The notes beneath the pieces were generated by a model. That model searched no databases and had not been told where the DNA came from. It was given only the letters and a program-made list of their open reading frames with translations. A DNA stretch of 51,913 bases from DATNPX01 sp036702975 (lineage in GTDB: Bacteria > Cyanobacteriota > Vampirovibrionia > Obscuribacterales > Obscuribacteraceae): positions 1-51,913 of the forward strand of contig DATNPX010000009.1 of assembly GCA_036702975.1 (NCBI GenBank), given 5' to 3'. How positions within the stretch are numbered: position 1 is the stretch's first letter; each line of letters starts with the position of its first letter. Position numbers and translations under genes: made by a program. Of the stretch, positions 32,759-40,856 are shown piece after piece.

Positions 32759-33838
32759 GTGGACGAATCAAGCGAATCAGAGAAGTTCGACGCCTCGAAA
32801 CAAGCGAATGAAAGCAGGGTTTTTTCGCTCAAAGAGAAAGAAGACATCGTTGTTCATTTGAAAGACCACACGTGTCATGAAGTTGCCTTAGTAAAAGACA
32901 TCGCAGAACAGAATAGCGACAATGGTGTACCTTCGCAGGACTCGACGCCGAGCTCCGCAAACGAAGCCCTCTCCAACACTCCAAAAATCGAACCGACCGG
33001 TGCGACAAAACCTGCTGAGTCAGAGGTTCCTCCGACGCTTGCAACGTATGGTAAGAAGGTTCGCTACTCCAGGCAGGAGTTACAACATTTGCTTTCTGTA
33101 GTCGGTGACCACTCTGCGCCCGAAACTTCTTGGATGCGAGCGTGTCACCTGCTAGGTGACTACAAGCATCAGCCTAAACGCCCCCCGTCACGCCCGTCTC
33201 TGATTTTGTTAGCAGTTTTGCTCACTAGTGGGACTGTTTGTTTTGTCTTTTTCAATTTTTTGGATTCAATGTGCAAGCAGATTCACCCAACGCCATGCCC
33301 TTTGCCGGTCGCGACAGACCAGAGTACGGCGCCAAGTTATGGAGCCTACATGGTTGACATGCAGCGCCGAATAAAACGAAGCTGGTTTCCTCCGAGAGGC
33401 GGCGAAAGCACGCAAGTTGTAGTCGCTTTCAAGATTGCAAACGATGGCTCGCTTCTGAGTTCGAAGATACATAAATCCAGTGGTTCCGCTGCGGCTGATC
33501 ACGCGGCCATGGTCGCTGTTTCCAATGCAGCTCCTTATCGGCATCTCCCGGACGCTACTAAAAGCGTCGATGTCGAATTTACTTTTGACTACAACATGTT
33601 CACTGCACATCACAAAGGACAAACCGAATACACGCCCGAATACGCGCCGACCGTGATCAATGATCACAATGCCGATCATTTTAGTACTGAAAGTATGCCA
33701 TCACAGCCATCACGAGATCTTCCGCCCGGCGGAAAACCACTGCCTTCAGGCGGTACTGAACTTCCATCTAGTGGGACGGAGCTACCTTCGGGTGGGACTG
33801 AACTACCCGAAGGTGGGACTGAACTTACTTCCCAGTAA
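32759..33838 (+). CDS. TonB C-terminal-domain protein with C-terminal heptad repeats
   Basis: 359 residues from a GTG preceded by AAGGAG at seven bases. The first 145 residues are charged and cytoplasmic-type. One membrane helix follows (SLILLAVLLTSGTVCFVFF, about 148-170). The periplasmic part contains a TonB C-terminal domain (about 194-280): MQRRIKRSWFPP, STQVVVAFKIANDGSLLS and VDVEFTFDYN. The tail ends in four GGTELPS-type heptads. Long cytoplasmic N-terminus and no ExbB/ExbD neighbours are unlike classical TonB, so energy transduction is doubtful; similar TonB-C modules serve as periplasmic adaptors. Its stop codon abuts that of cysS. Confidence 0.8.
   Translation: MDESSESEKFDASKQANESRVFSLKEKEDIVVHLKDHTCHEVALVKDIAEQNSDNGVPSQDSTPSSANEALSNTPKIEPTGATKPAESEVPPTLATYGKKVRYSRQELQHLLSVVGDHSAPETSWMRACHLLGDYKHQPKRPPSRPSLILLAVLLTSGTVCFVFFNFLDSMCKQIHPTPCPLPVATDQSTAPSYGAYMVDMQRRIKRSWFPPRGGESTQVVVAFKIANDGSLLSSKIHKSSGSAAADHAAMVAVSNAAPYRHLPDATKSVDVEFTFDYNMFTAHHKGQTEYTPEYAPTVINDHNADHFSTESMPSQPSRDLPPGGKPLPSGGTELPSSGTELPSGGTELPEGGTELTSQ
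33749..33832 (+). repeat. four 21-bp repeats encoding GGTELPS heptads
   Basis: Units start at 33749, 33770, 33791 and 33812 and encode GGTELPS, SGTELPS, GGTELPE and GGTELTS at the very end of the TonB-C protein. DNA copies differ at several silent and non-silent positions, so the repeat is older than the 66-bp repeat near 18.8 kb. Confidence 0.85.
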
Positions 33839-35266
33839 CTAAACGCGCTCCCAACCAACTTTTCCGCCAGCTACGTCCATGACGTTGATGTTTAGTTCGG
33901 CCAGTTGTTTTCTAATTAGATCAGAAGTAGCGAAGTCTTTTTTCTCGCGGGCGTTTCGTCGCAGCTCGAGAACAAGATCTACTACTGCTGCCGCTGTTGT
34001 CGAATCCAACACTTTCCGGCTGTCTTCCAGTTGCAAGCCTAGAACCCCAGCATATTTGCGCAACTCGCGAGCATATCCAGTTTGAAGGTCTTTGCTTGAT
34101 GTCTGAATCTTGTCTGCGAATGCGAAGAGCGAGGCAATAGCAACTGCCGTATTGAAGTCGTTATTCATCGCTGCTGTGAACTCTTCACGCAATTGTTTTA
34201 CGGATGGATCTGCATCACTCGACGAATTTGCGTCTGTCGTTTCATCGCTGTCGGCATTACTGGTGGAGGCAATATTGGCCGCGCGAATTAACCGCCCGAC
34301 TGCATTTTTGGCAGCAAGCAGGCTGTCTGGTGTAAAGTCGATCGGATTTCGGTAATGCGTTTGCAGCACCAACAGGCGGATTGTGTCGGCGGAATATGCG
34401 GATAACAACTCTCTGATGGTGGAAAAATTGCCCAGAGACTTAGACATTTTTTCAGCGCTTACCTGGACGAAACTATTGTGCATCCAATATTTGGAAAGCG
34501 GCTTGCCATGCAAGGCTTCCGATTGAGCGATTTCATTTTCGTGGTGAGGGAAGATGAGGTCCTCGCCGCCTGAATGAATATCAATCGATTCGCCAAGGAC
34601 ATGTTTGATCATCGTGGAGCATTCAAGATGCCAGCCTGGACGACCCAATCCCCATGGGCTTTGCCAATGCAATTCTTTCTCACCTGCAGACTTCCATAAG
34701 GCAAAATCGACCGGATTGCGCTTCAATCCGGCGAGAGCATCTTGCGATCGGACCTGCTCTCTCGCACCACTCATGAGCTGTTCGAGATTTTGTTTGCCCA
34801 GCCGTCCATAGTCTGCAAATTTTGATACTTCGAAGTAGACGTCGCCCTGGCTTTCGTAAGCAAAACCTTTGTGTACTAGCTCTTCGATGAAAGAGATCAT
34901 TCGCGAAATATATTCAGTTGCGCGCGGCTCGAAGTTGGGGAGGGACACATTCAGATTGTGCATGTCATTCCAAAAGGAATTGATGTATTGCCGCGCCAGT
35001 TGATCCGGGTGCATGCCCAGCTCCTTGGCGCGGTTGATGATTTTGTCATCGACATCTGTGACGTTACGAACGAATGTGACCTTGTAACCGGCGAAGCGCA
35101 AATATCGTTGCACCACGTCCCAAACTATAAAGGCACGAGCGTGACCGAGGTGACTGTCGTCATAAACAGTTGGTCCGCAAGCGTAGAACTTCACTTCTCC
35201 TGCGGACAACGGAACGAAGTCTTCTTTTCGACCTGATAACGTGTTGAAAATTTTGATGTCTGTCAT
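33839..35266 (-). CDS. cysS: cysteinyl-tRNA synthetase
   Basis: Charges tRNA-Cys with cysteine in the cytoplasm. 475 residues from the ATG at 35266. Class I motifs: GPTVYDDSHLGHARAF (HLGH form of HIGH) near residue 30 and EKMSKSLGNF (KMSKS). The zinc-binding pieces are the first Cys in FYACGPTVYD, then WHLECSTM and HSGGEDLIFPHHENE. The 75 extra codons upstream in frame overlap gltX in another frame and look non-coding. It follows gltX by 44 bases on the same strand, so a gltX-cysS operon is likely. It abuts the convergent TonB-C gene with no gap. Confidence 0.97.
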   Translation of the reverse strand: MTDIKIFNTLSGRKEDFVPLSAGEVKFYACGPTVYDDSHLGHARAFIVWDVVQRYLRFAGYKVTFVRNVTDVDDKIINRAKELGMHPDQLARQYINSFWNDMHNLNVSLPNFEPRATEYISRMISFIEELVHKGFAYESQGDVYFEVSKFADYGRLGKQNLEQLMSGAREQVRSQDALAGLKRNPVDFALWKSAGEKELHWQSPWGLGRPGWHLECSTMIKHVLGESIDIHSGGEDLIFPHHENEIAQSEALHGKPLSKYWMHNSFVQVSAEKMSKSLGNFSTIRELLSAYSADTIRLLVLQTHYRNPIDFTPDSLLAAKNAVGRLIRAANIASTSNADSDETTDANSSSDADPSVKQLREEFTAAMNNDFNTAVAIASLFAFADKIQTSSKDLQTGYARELRKYAGVLGLQLEDSRKVLDSTTAAAVVDLVLELRRNAREKKDFATSDLIRKQLAELNINVMDVAGGKVGWERV

Positions 35267-35310
35267 TGGAATATCTCGTGGTGAATCTGTAAAAGCGCTA
35301 GTGAAGCGCA

Positions 35311-36765
35311 TCAACACAGATTCATGGCCGACTCCAGCCGGCTTCTGACTTGTTCTTCGCCAAGCACTGAGAGCATGGTGCCCAAATCCGGGCCGTGTGT
35401 TTTTGCAGACAAAGCTGCGCGGATGGGCCAGTAAAGTTCCTTGCCCTTTATCGAGATCTCTTTGCCGATAGCGTCGATTACTGCCTTGCAACCCTTGTGG
35501 TCGCCCCAGGGCATCCTGCCTAAATTCTCGAGAGCCTTGTCCAGGACTTTTTTCGCATTCGGGTTACCGAGCACGCCGTCACGGACATCTTGCGGTATTT
35601 GAAGATTTTGAGCGAAGTAGAAATTAGTTGCTGCTTTAATTTCTGAGAGCGTGGTAAGCCCTTCGCGAACGGAGCCCACTATCTCTTCCAATTGAGCGGT
35701 GCTGAATTCTTTCAATTGGTCTTGGTCTAGAAACGCGCGTGCGCGATCTGCAACCACGCTCAGTGGCAGGCTGCGAATGTAGTGACCGTTAAACCAGTTC
35801 AATCTTTGCACGTCAAAGACAGCAGCGCTCTTGCTCAACTTGTTCAAGTCAAACATTTCACCGGCTTCGGACAAGCTGAACAGCTCTCGGCCGTCGCTTG
35901 GAGTCCAGCTCATTTGGGCTAGGTAGTTCACAATTGCTTCGGGCATGTAGCCGTTCTTTCGATATGAATCAACATGCACTGCTTCGCCGTGAACACGTTT
36001 GGATAGCTTATGCCGGTCAATGTCTTGCATCAATGGCACATGTGCGAATATAGGATGTGTTTGGCCGAGGGCTTGATAAAGAAGAATCTGTTTTGCCGTG
36101 TTACTTATGTGGTCTTCGCCTCTGATCACATGTGTGATCTCCATATCGATGTCATCGACCACTACAGCAAAGTTATAGATCGCGACGCCATTTGATTTGA
36201 CGATGATCATGTCGCCGCCCAACTCGGACGCGCTGAAGGTGATCTCGCCACGAATCTCATCGTGCCAGGTCACTTTTTGGTTATCGTCAATGATGAAACG
36301 CAGAGAAGGTTTTCTACCTTCCGCTTTGTAAGCGGCAATCTGTTCGGGTGTTTGATTGCGCCCGCGATTGTCATAACGAACGGCTTGATTGGCAAGTCGT
36401 TGCTCTTCTTTGAGGGCGGCAAGCTCCTCTGGAGTTTCGTATGCCCAGTAGGCTTTACCGGCGTCGATCAGTTGTTGAGCGATGGTCATGTAGTGGTTGA
36501 TCTTTTCAGTTTGACGATATGGAGGATATGGTCCACCAATGTCCGGACCTTCTTCCCAGTGGATGCCAAGCCAATGCAAGCCATCAAGAATGTCTTGGGT
36601 GTATTCCTCGCGGGAGCGCTCCTCGTCAGTGTCTTCTAATCGCAGGATGAAAGTGCCTTTGGTGCGTTGTGCATAAAGATAGTTGTAAAGCGCAGTTCGG
36701 GCAGTTCCAACGTGGAGCGTGCCTGTAGGGCTTGGAGCGATTCGAACTCTTATCTTGTTTGGCAA
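35311..36765 (-). CDS. gltX: glutamyl-tRNA synthetase
   Basis: Charges tRNA-Glu (and possibly tRNA-Gln if GatCAB is used). About 484 residues from a TTG at 36765, which gives the usual beginning PNKIRVRIAPSPTGTLHVG and has GGTGG just upstream; a start at the ATG 36819 adds 18 atypical residues. The HIGH motif is APSPTGTLHVGTARTAL and KMSKS appears as HKLSKRVHG. The C-terminal anticodon-binding cage is present (TLSEIKAATNFYF). Whether it also acts on tRNA-Gln cannot be read safely. First gene of the gltX-cysS pair. Confidence 0.97.
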   Translation of the reverse strand: MPNKIRVRIAPSPTGTLHVGTARTALYNYLYAQRTKGTFILRLEDTDEERSREEYTQDILDGLHWLGIHWEEGPDIGGPYPPYRQTEKINHYMTIAQQLIDAGKAYWAYETPEELAALKEEQRLANQAVRYDNRGRNQTPEQIAAYKAEGRKPSLRFIIDDNQKVTWHDEIRGEITFSASELGGDMIIVKSNGVAIYNFAVVVDDIDMEITHVIRGEDHISNTAKQILLYQALGQTHPIFAHVPLMQDIDRHKLSKRVHGEAVHVDSYRKNGYMPEAIVNYLAQMSWTPSDGRELFSLSEAGEMFDLNKLSKSAAVFDVQRLNWFNGHYIRSLPLSVVADRARAFLDQDQLKEFSTAQLEEIVGSVREGLTTLSEIKAATNFYFAQNLQIPQDVRDGVLGNPNAKKVLDKALENLGRMPWGDHKGCKAVIDAIGKEISIKGKELYWPIRAALSAKTHGPDLGTMLSVLGEEQVRSRLESAMNLC

Positions 36766-36975
36766 AGGACACCACCGAAGAAAAAACGCGCTATACGACA
36801 GCGGAGAACACTTACGCATAGCTTACAGCAGGCTAAAAGCTAGCAGAATTTCATGGCAAAGTAAAACCATGACTGCTTGCGCAATCTCAGACGATTGTTC
36901 AAATCCTTGTCGGCTGGGCGCCGATGAGGCTTTACATATGTTTTGGTTGTCAACCCAGCGCGAAGAGTGGCTCGA

Positions 36976-37779
36976 TTACATGCCAAGAACGAGGCAGTCG
37001 ACGGTGGCAACGCCTGAGCCGAGCATGTCTAACTGGCGAGCGGCTCCGCGGGATAGGTCGATGATGCGGTCACCAACGAACGGTCCTCTGTCATTGACCT
37101 GGACGACACATGATTGACCGGTCTTACGGTTCATGACCAGGAGTTTGGTGCCGAAAGGAAGGCTACGATGTGCTGCCGTCAATCCATCTTGATTGAAACG
37201 GCTGCCGTCGGATGTTTTGCGTCCGTGGAACTTACCGCCGTACCAGGAAGCGTGCCCGCTAAAGCATCCTTTTGTGTTGCTTGGATTGACGTCTTTGTTT
37301 GCCAGTTCTGCAATTTTGGCGAAAGTGGGTGGCAATAGCTGTGCACCAAGCGCGGTGCGGATGGCATTCACTGTTTTGCAGCTCTGTTCGAGAACGCTCT
37401 TGCCGCTTTCCGTCTCAATTCCTTCGAATTTCATGATTGTGACGCCATCGACGCGCGCTGAGGCGACCTCACCATCACGTGCTGGAATCAATTTGTTTGC
37501 ATCAAACTTTTCGTCATCGAGAGCTTGCTTCAAGCGAGAAGCAAAATTTTCGGCTCTTTGTTCAGCCGAAACCCCTGAGGCATCACCTTTGAAACATGTA
37601 ATCTCTTTACCGTTCAATGTAACGGAAGCTTTGAGCTGGGCATTCTCTTCCCATACACTAGATGCAATTTCAGGCTCGAATGCCGGAAGAACATCTGCTT
37701 TTGCGGATTGCGTTCCTGCATAGGAACAGGCTGCCAGGCAGCCGGCAATCAAAATAGATTTTGCAATGTGCTTCTTCAC
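36976..37779 (-). CDS. rlpA: RlpA-like double-psi beta-barrel protein
   Basis: 267 residues starting with GTG and an AGAGGA ribosome-binding site. A signal peptide (KSILIAGCLAACSYAGTQSA) contains Cys residues that could be lipidated. The middle (about 30-165) is unassigned. The last 90 residues are an RlpA domain: GHASWYGGKFHGRKTSDG, GLTAAHRSLPFGTKL with the conserved His, and VNDRGPFVGDRIIDLS with the conserved Asp. In Pseudomonas RlpA is a lytic transglycosylase acting on denuded glycan at the septum; no SPOR domain is seen here. It probably acts on the cell wall in the periplasm. Single gene, opposite to its right neighbour. Confidence 0.88.
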   Translation of the reverse strand: MKKHIAKSILIAGCLAACSYAGTQSAKADVLPAFEPEIASSVWEENAQLKASVTLNGKEITCFKGDASGVSAEQRAENFASRLKQALDDEKFDANKLIPARDGEVASARVDGVTIMKFEGIETESGKSVLEQSCKTVNAIRTALGAQLLPPTFAKIAELANKDVNPSNTKGCFSGHASWYGGKFHGRKTSDGSRFNQDGLTAAHRSLPFGTKLLVMNRKTGQSCVVQVNDRGPFVGDRIIDLSRGAARQLDMLGSGVATVDCLVLGM

Positions 37780-38495
37780 GGGAGTCCTCTTGTGTGTTCT
37801 TCGATCTTTCTTTCGCTTGATCTCGTTAATTTGATCTCGCTCTCATTCTCTTTTAGTTGACCGCAGCCCGAAAATCCGCTTGGGAGAAGGAAAAAGAGAA
37901 GTAATTGAGCCGAAAAATCGTTTCCAAATCGGCGTTCGCTGAAGCAGGCGGTAAATTAGCAAATTTCCATCAATCGCGTCAAAAGTCACTTGGAATCTGC
38001 AAATTTCGCCAGCCATTCAGTTGAAACCGTTCTCTGAAGCCGGTTTTAGCTGACCGTGGTTGACAAAAACGAAGTCAATATGCCTAATGGGGCGCTTGTA
38101 TATACAAACTGGCTCGCTGTTTGCCTTTTAACTCATTAGCCCTGGTTAAGATGTGGGAACATTCCGCTTGACAATGATTGCTGGATGGCGATATGTTTCG
38201 GTTTGTAACAAAAATCGAGATACCACTAGCCAAGTGTCTAGCAACCCTACTCGAACGCTTTGTAAATTGATTGAAAGCCTCGTGCAAGCTTGGTTTTAGA
38301 CACCGAGTTTGCCTGCGTTTAGTCCTGTAATCTCGGTTTACAAAAGTACATATAATCTTGAGCTCGCGTTTAATCTCTGAGCAGACCGATATGTGAATTG
38401 GAGAGAAAATTGCACCTTTATCCGCCACATTTCAGTGCCTAACAATGATTCGGTACATATTCGACTGGGCAGATTTGATTTAGGGGCGCCGATTC
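37780..38495. other. 716-bp intergenic region with short operator-like motifs
   Basis: No gene seen; open frames here have no ribosome-binding site or domain. Items noted: two TTGATCTCG direct copies (37817-37825 and 37831-37839) just upstream of the RlpA start, a 12-bp palindrome TTGTATATACAA (38096-38107), and a possible rightward promoter TTGACA-18-TATGTT (38168-38197) 300 bases before the next gene. Confidence 0.4.
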
Positions 38496-39731
38496 ATGAC
38501 TACATGGCGCTGGGAGCGTTTAAGGATTCGGTTCGTGCAAGTCCTTTTAGAAGGTCATCTTTCCTACGAGCAACCGCTCGGTCAAGTGCTGCAGCAGATT
38601 CTTTCATCTGCGCGGGCAGGGTCGACAGTGCTTCAACTTGCTGATCCGATGACTGGAGCTCGTGGAGATATATTGATCAACGATTCGCGGGTGCTTGTCG
38701 GTGCTCAAATGTACGAGCCAAAAGCGATGGGTTATCCGGCGTTGAAGACATTGTGTGCTTTTGCTTTGGCTGACTTTCGTCTCGTGCAACCAGATGCGGC
38801 GAAGGCTAACAGAGGCGACCATTCGCTGAATCTTGAGATCGACAAGATGTTGAAGTTCTTGCCAGAGCTACCTGAGAGCCCTGACCAAATAGATAACCCG
38901 CTCGAGCGTGTGTTCAATAACTACAGCCATGTTGCTGGTCCTGCCGAGCCTCGTGTTGGGCGTCTCGATCCCGGCCACGAAACTAACTACATGGAAGCAT
39001 TTGAACAGCCTCCGGCGCCTGCCACCGAAGGCTGGCGTTCGCTGAGGCGTAATGGCAACAATGGGTTGGATTCCACAAGAGCGCTGCGCCCTGAGCTGCA
39101 ATCGTTGGCCGACCGCGTCATGGATGAATTGCCTCGTTCGGAGGTTCATCACCCTGCAACTGAACCTGAACGTCCAACCAAAATCAAATATCGGGCCTCT
39201 AATCCATTCCAGAGCCCGTCGACTTTCTTTTTGACCATTTTCAGCCTGCTCAAGATTCTGATTCCACGTGTGGTGCTGCCTTGTCTAGCTATCTTTGTTC
39301 TTTATAAAGGTGGCACTTATGTCTACGAGAAATACAAAGACTCCAAAGCGCTCAATAATTCCAGCAATACTGCCCAACCTCAGCATCGTTCTGTCGTTGC
39401 CGCACCGGTCAAGTCTCTGTTTCCGCGAGCAAAGCCACGCCTTGCCGCTCCGGTTGCTTCTGTAGCTGTGCCTGTTGAGCCGGTTGCGCAACCTGCCCAT
39501 CATGCAGCTCCAGAGTCTGTTCATGCCAAGCAACCACCTGTTAAGGCTGTTACAGCTAAGCACGAGCCGTCAAAGCATGCGGCTGCGCATGCTAAGTCTG
39601 AAGCCGCTACGGCAGCCACAAAGGCACTTCCTGCGAACAATGAGCCGATACCTGAATATAAAGGTCCATCAACTGTAACTGGCGAGCCAACCAAACACAG
39701 GCATGCCTATCAGACAATGCCATCGGAATAA
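38496..39731 (+). CDS. PATAN/DUF4388-like membrane protein
   Basis: 411 residues. The first 100 residues (LEGHLSYEQPLGQVLQQILSS, then GSTVLQLADPMTGARGDILI and ALKTLCAFALADFRLVQPD) resemble a PATAN/DUF4388 domain, a module linked to receiver domains and two-component output in several phyla. A disordered stretch follows. One membrane segment lies at about 243-272 (FFLTIFSLLKILIPRVVLPC, then LAIFVLYKGG). The C-terminal 120 residues are rich in Ala, Pro and Lys, with no fold recognised. AGGGG lies about nine bases before the ATG. It would have a cytoplasmic sensor-like domain and an extracytoplasmic tail. Family assignment is moderate. Confidence 0.65.
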   Translation: MTTWRWERLRIRFVQVLLEGHLSYEQPLGQVLQQILSSARAGSTVLQLADPMTGARGDILINDSRVLVGAQMYEPKAMGYPALKTLCAFALADFRLVQPDAAKANRGDHSLNLEIDKMLKFLPELPESPDQIDNPLERVFNNYSHVAGPAEPRVGRLDPGHETNYMEAFEQPPAPATEGWRSLRRNGNNGLDSTRALRPELQSLADRVMDELPRSEVHHPATEPERPTKIKYRASNPFQSPSTFFLTIFSLLKILIPRVVLPCLAIFVLYKGGTYVYEKYKDSKALNNSSNTAQPQHRSVVAAPVKSLFPRAKPRLAAPVASVAVPVEPVAQPAHHAAPESVHAKQPPVKAVTAKHEPSKHAAAHAKSEAATAATKALPANNEPIPEYKGPSTVTGEPTKHRHAYQTMPSE

Positions 39732-39763
39732 AGTGGTATTGAATACGACACCACTATCTGCGC

Positions 39764-40522
39764 TCAGTTGAGAAATTCCTGCATCCACTCCTGGTTCATG
39801 TCGAAGTTGGCGTAGACGTTTTGAACATCATCGTGATTTTCAAGAATGTCTAGAAGCCGCAACAGCTGCTTTGCTACGTCGGCATTGGTCACTTCCACAG
39901 TTGACTTCGGTGACATTGTCACCTGGGCTGAGCTTACTTTGTAGCCTGTTTTGACAAGTCCGTTGCGTACTGCCTCCAGGCTATTAGGCTGGCAGTAAAC
40001 GTAGGCTATAGACTCATTGCTTGTGTCGAGATCGTCTGCACCGGCTTCGATGGCTGCTTGCAACAGCTCATCTTCGTCAGTTTTGGCTGTTTTTTCGATC
40101 TCTATCTCTCCACGTTCTTCAAAGTTCCAGCCGACACAGCCGGTCTCACCGAGATTGCCGCCGTATTTGGAAAAATAGCTTCGTACGTCTCCTGCTGTGC
40201 GATTGCGATTATCAGTCATACACCGCACGATCACTGCGACGCCGCCTGGACCGTATCCTTCATATGTCAACTCTTCGAGATTGTCAGATGAGCCTCCGCC
40301 AGCTCCTTTTTCAATGGCTCTTTGAATGTTGTCGTTGGGTACACCCTCTGCTTTGGCTCTTTCAATTGCCTGGCGTAAGCGAAAATTTGCTGCCGGATCT
40401 CCTCCGCCTAGCTTTGCGGAAACAATGATTTCGCGGGACATGCGCGCATATACGACACCTCTTTTGGCATCGACGACTGCCTTTGTCCTCTTGATATTCG
40501 CCCATTTTGAATGCCCAGACAC
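39764..40522 (-). CDS. yebC: YebC/PmpR-family (TACO1-like) regulator
   Basis: 252 residues, standard length. The start is GTG at 40522: AAGGAG lies six bases upstream and the frame then reads SGHSKWANIKRTKAVVDA, the classic YebC beginning; ten extra codons upstream were rejected. Further marks: NFRLRQAIERAKAEGVPNDN, EGYGPGGVAVIVRCMTDNRN and FSKYGGNLGETGCVGW. Family members have been described as transcription regulators and, more recently, as translation factors that help ribosomes at proline stretches. That would suit a genome with proline-rich proteins, though this link is inference. Convergent with the PATAN-like gene. Confidence 0.95.
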   Translation of the reverse strand: MSGHSKWANIKRTKAVVDAKRGVVYARMSREIIVSAKLGGGDPAANFRLRQAIERAKAEGVPNDNIQRAIEKGAGGGSSDNLEELTYEGYGPGGVAVIVRCMTDNRNRTAGDVRSYFSKYGGNLGETGCVGWNFEERGEIEIEKTAKTDEDELLQAAIEAGADDLDTSNESIAYVYCQPNSLEAVRNGLVKTGYKVSSAQVTMSPKSTVEVTNADVAKQLLRLLDILENHDDVQNVYANFDMNQEWMQEFLN

Positions 40523-40754
40523 GATTTCTCCTTGCAACCAAAGGCTGCTCATGTTTGCTGCGACGTTTTAAAATATAGTCCGCAACCCTAACTTGTTACT
40601 TTATTGCATAGTCATGGCCGCTTTTGCGATCTCCTAATTTTCTTAGACCGAATCTTTGATAAGGTAGGCGGTTAAGGTGGCGAAGCCTGTTTTGTTTTGG
40701 TTCGCTCATTTCAGTTCCAGTTTTGTCGAGTCGTTCATTTATATTTGGCTATAT

Positions 40755-40800
40755 ATGGCTTCTGATGGTTTCTGTTATGGCTTCATTTGTATGGCTTCTG
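40755..40800 (+). repeat. four near-identical decamers upstream of the TPR gene
   Basis: ATGGCTTCTG at 40755-40764 and 40791-40800, ATGGTTTCTG at 40765-40774 and ATGGCTTC at 40777-40784. The group ends 56 bases before the TPR start. Spacing of 10, 12 and 14 bases keeps them roughly on one helix face. Within a 334-bp region (40523-40856) that otherwise shows no gene. Confidence 0.7.
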
Positions 40801-40856
40801 TGGCTACATTGATTGATGGATCATCTGAACGCCAAGTCTCTTAGTTGGAGGAAAAA

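Noticed and set aside
35267..35491. 75-codon N-terminal extension of cysS
   Set aside because: It overlaps gltX in another frame, and the normal CysS beginning is at the ATG 35266.
38019..38060. AAACCG/CGGTTT hairpin as a riboswitch or terminator
   Set aside because: Six-base stem only, no T-run, no conserved riboswitch motif around it.
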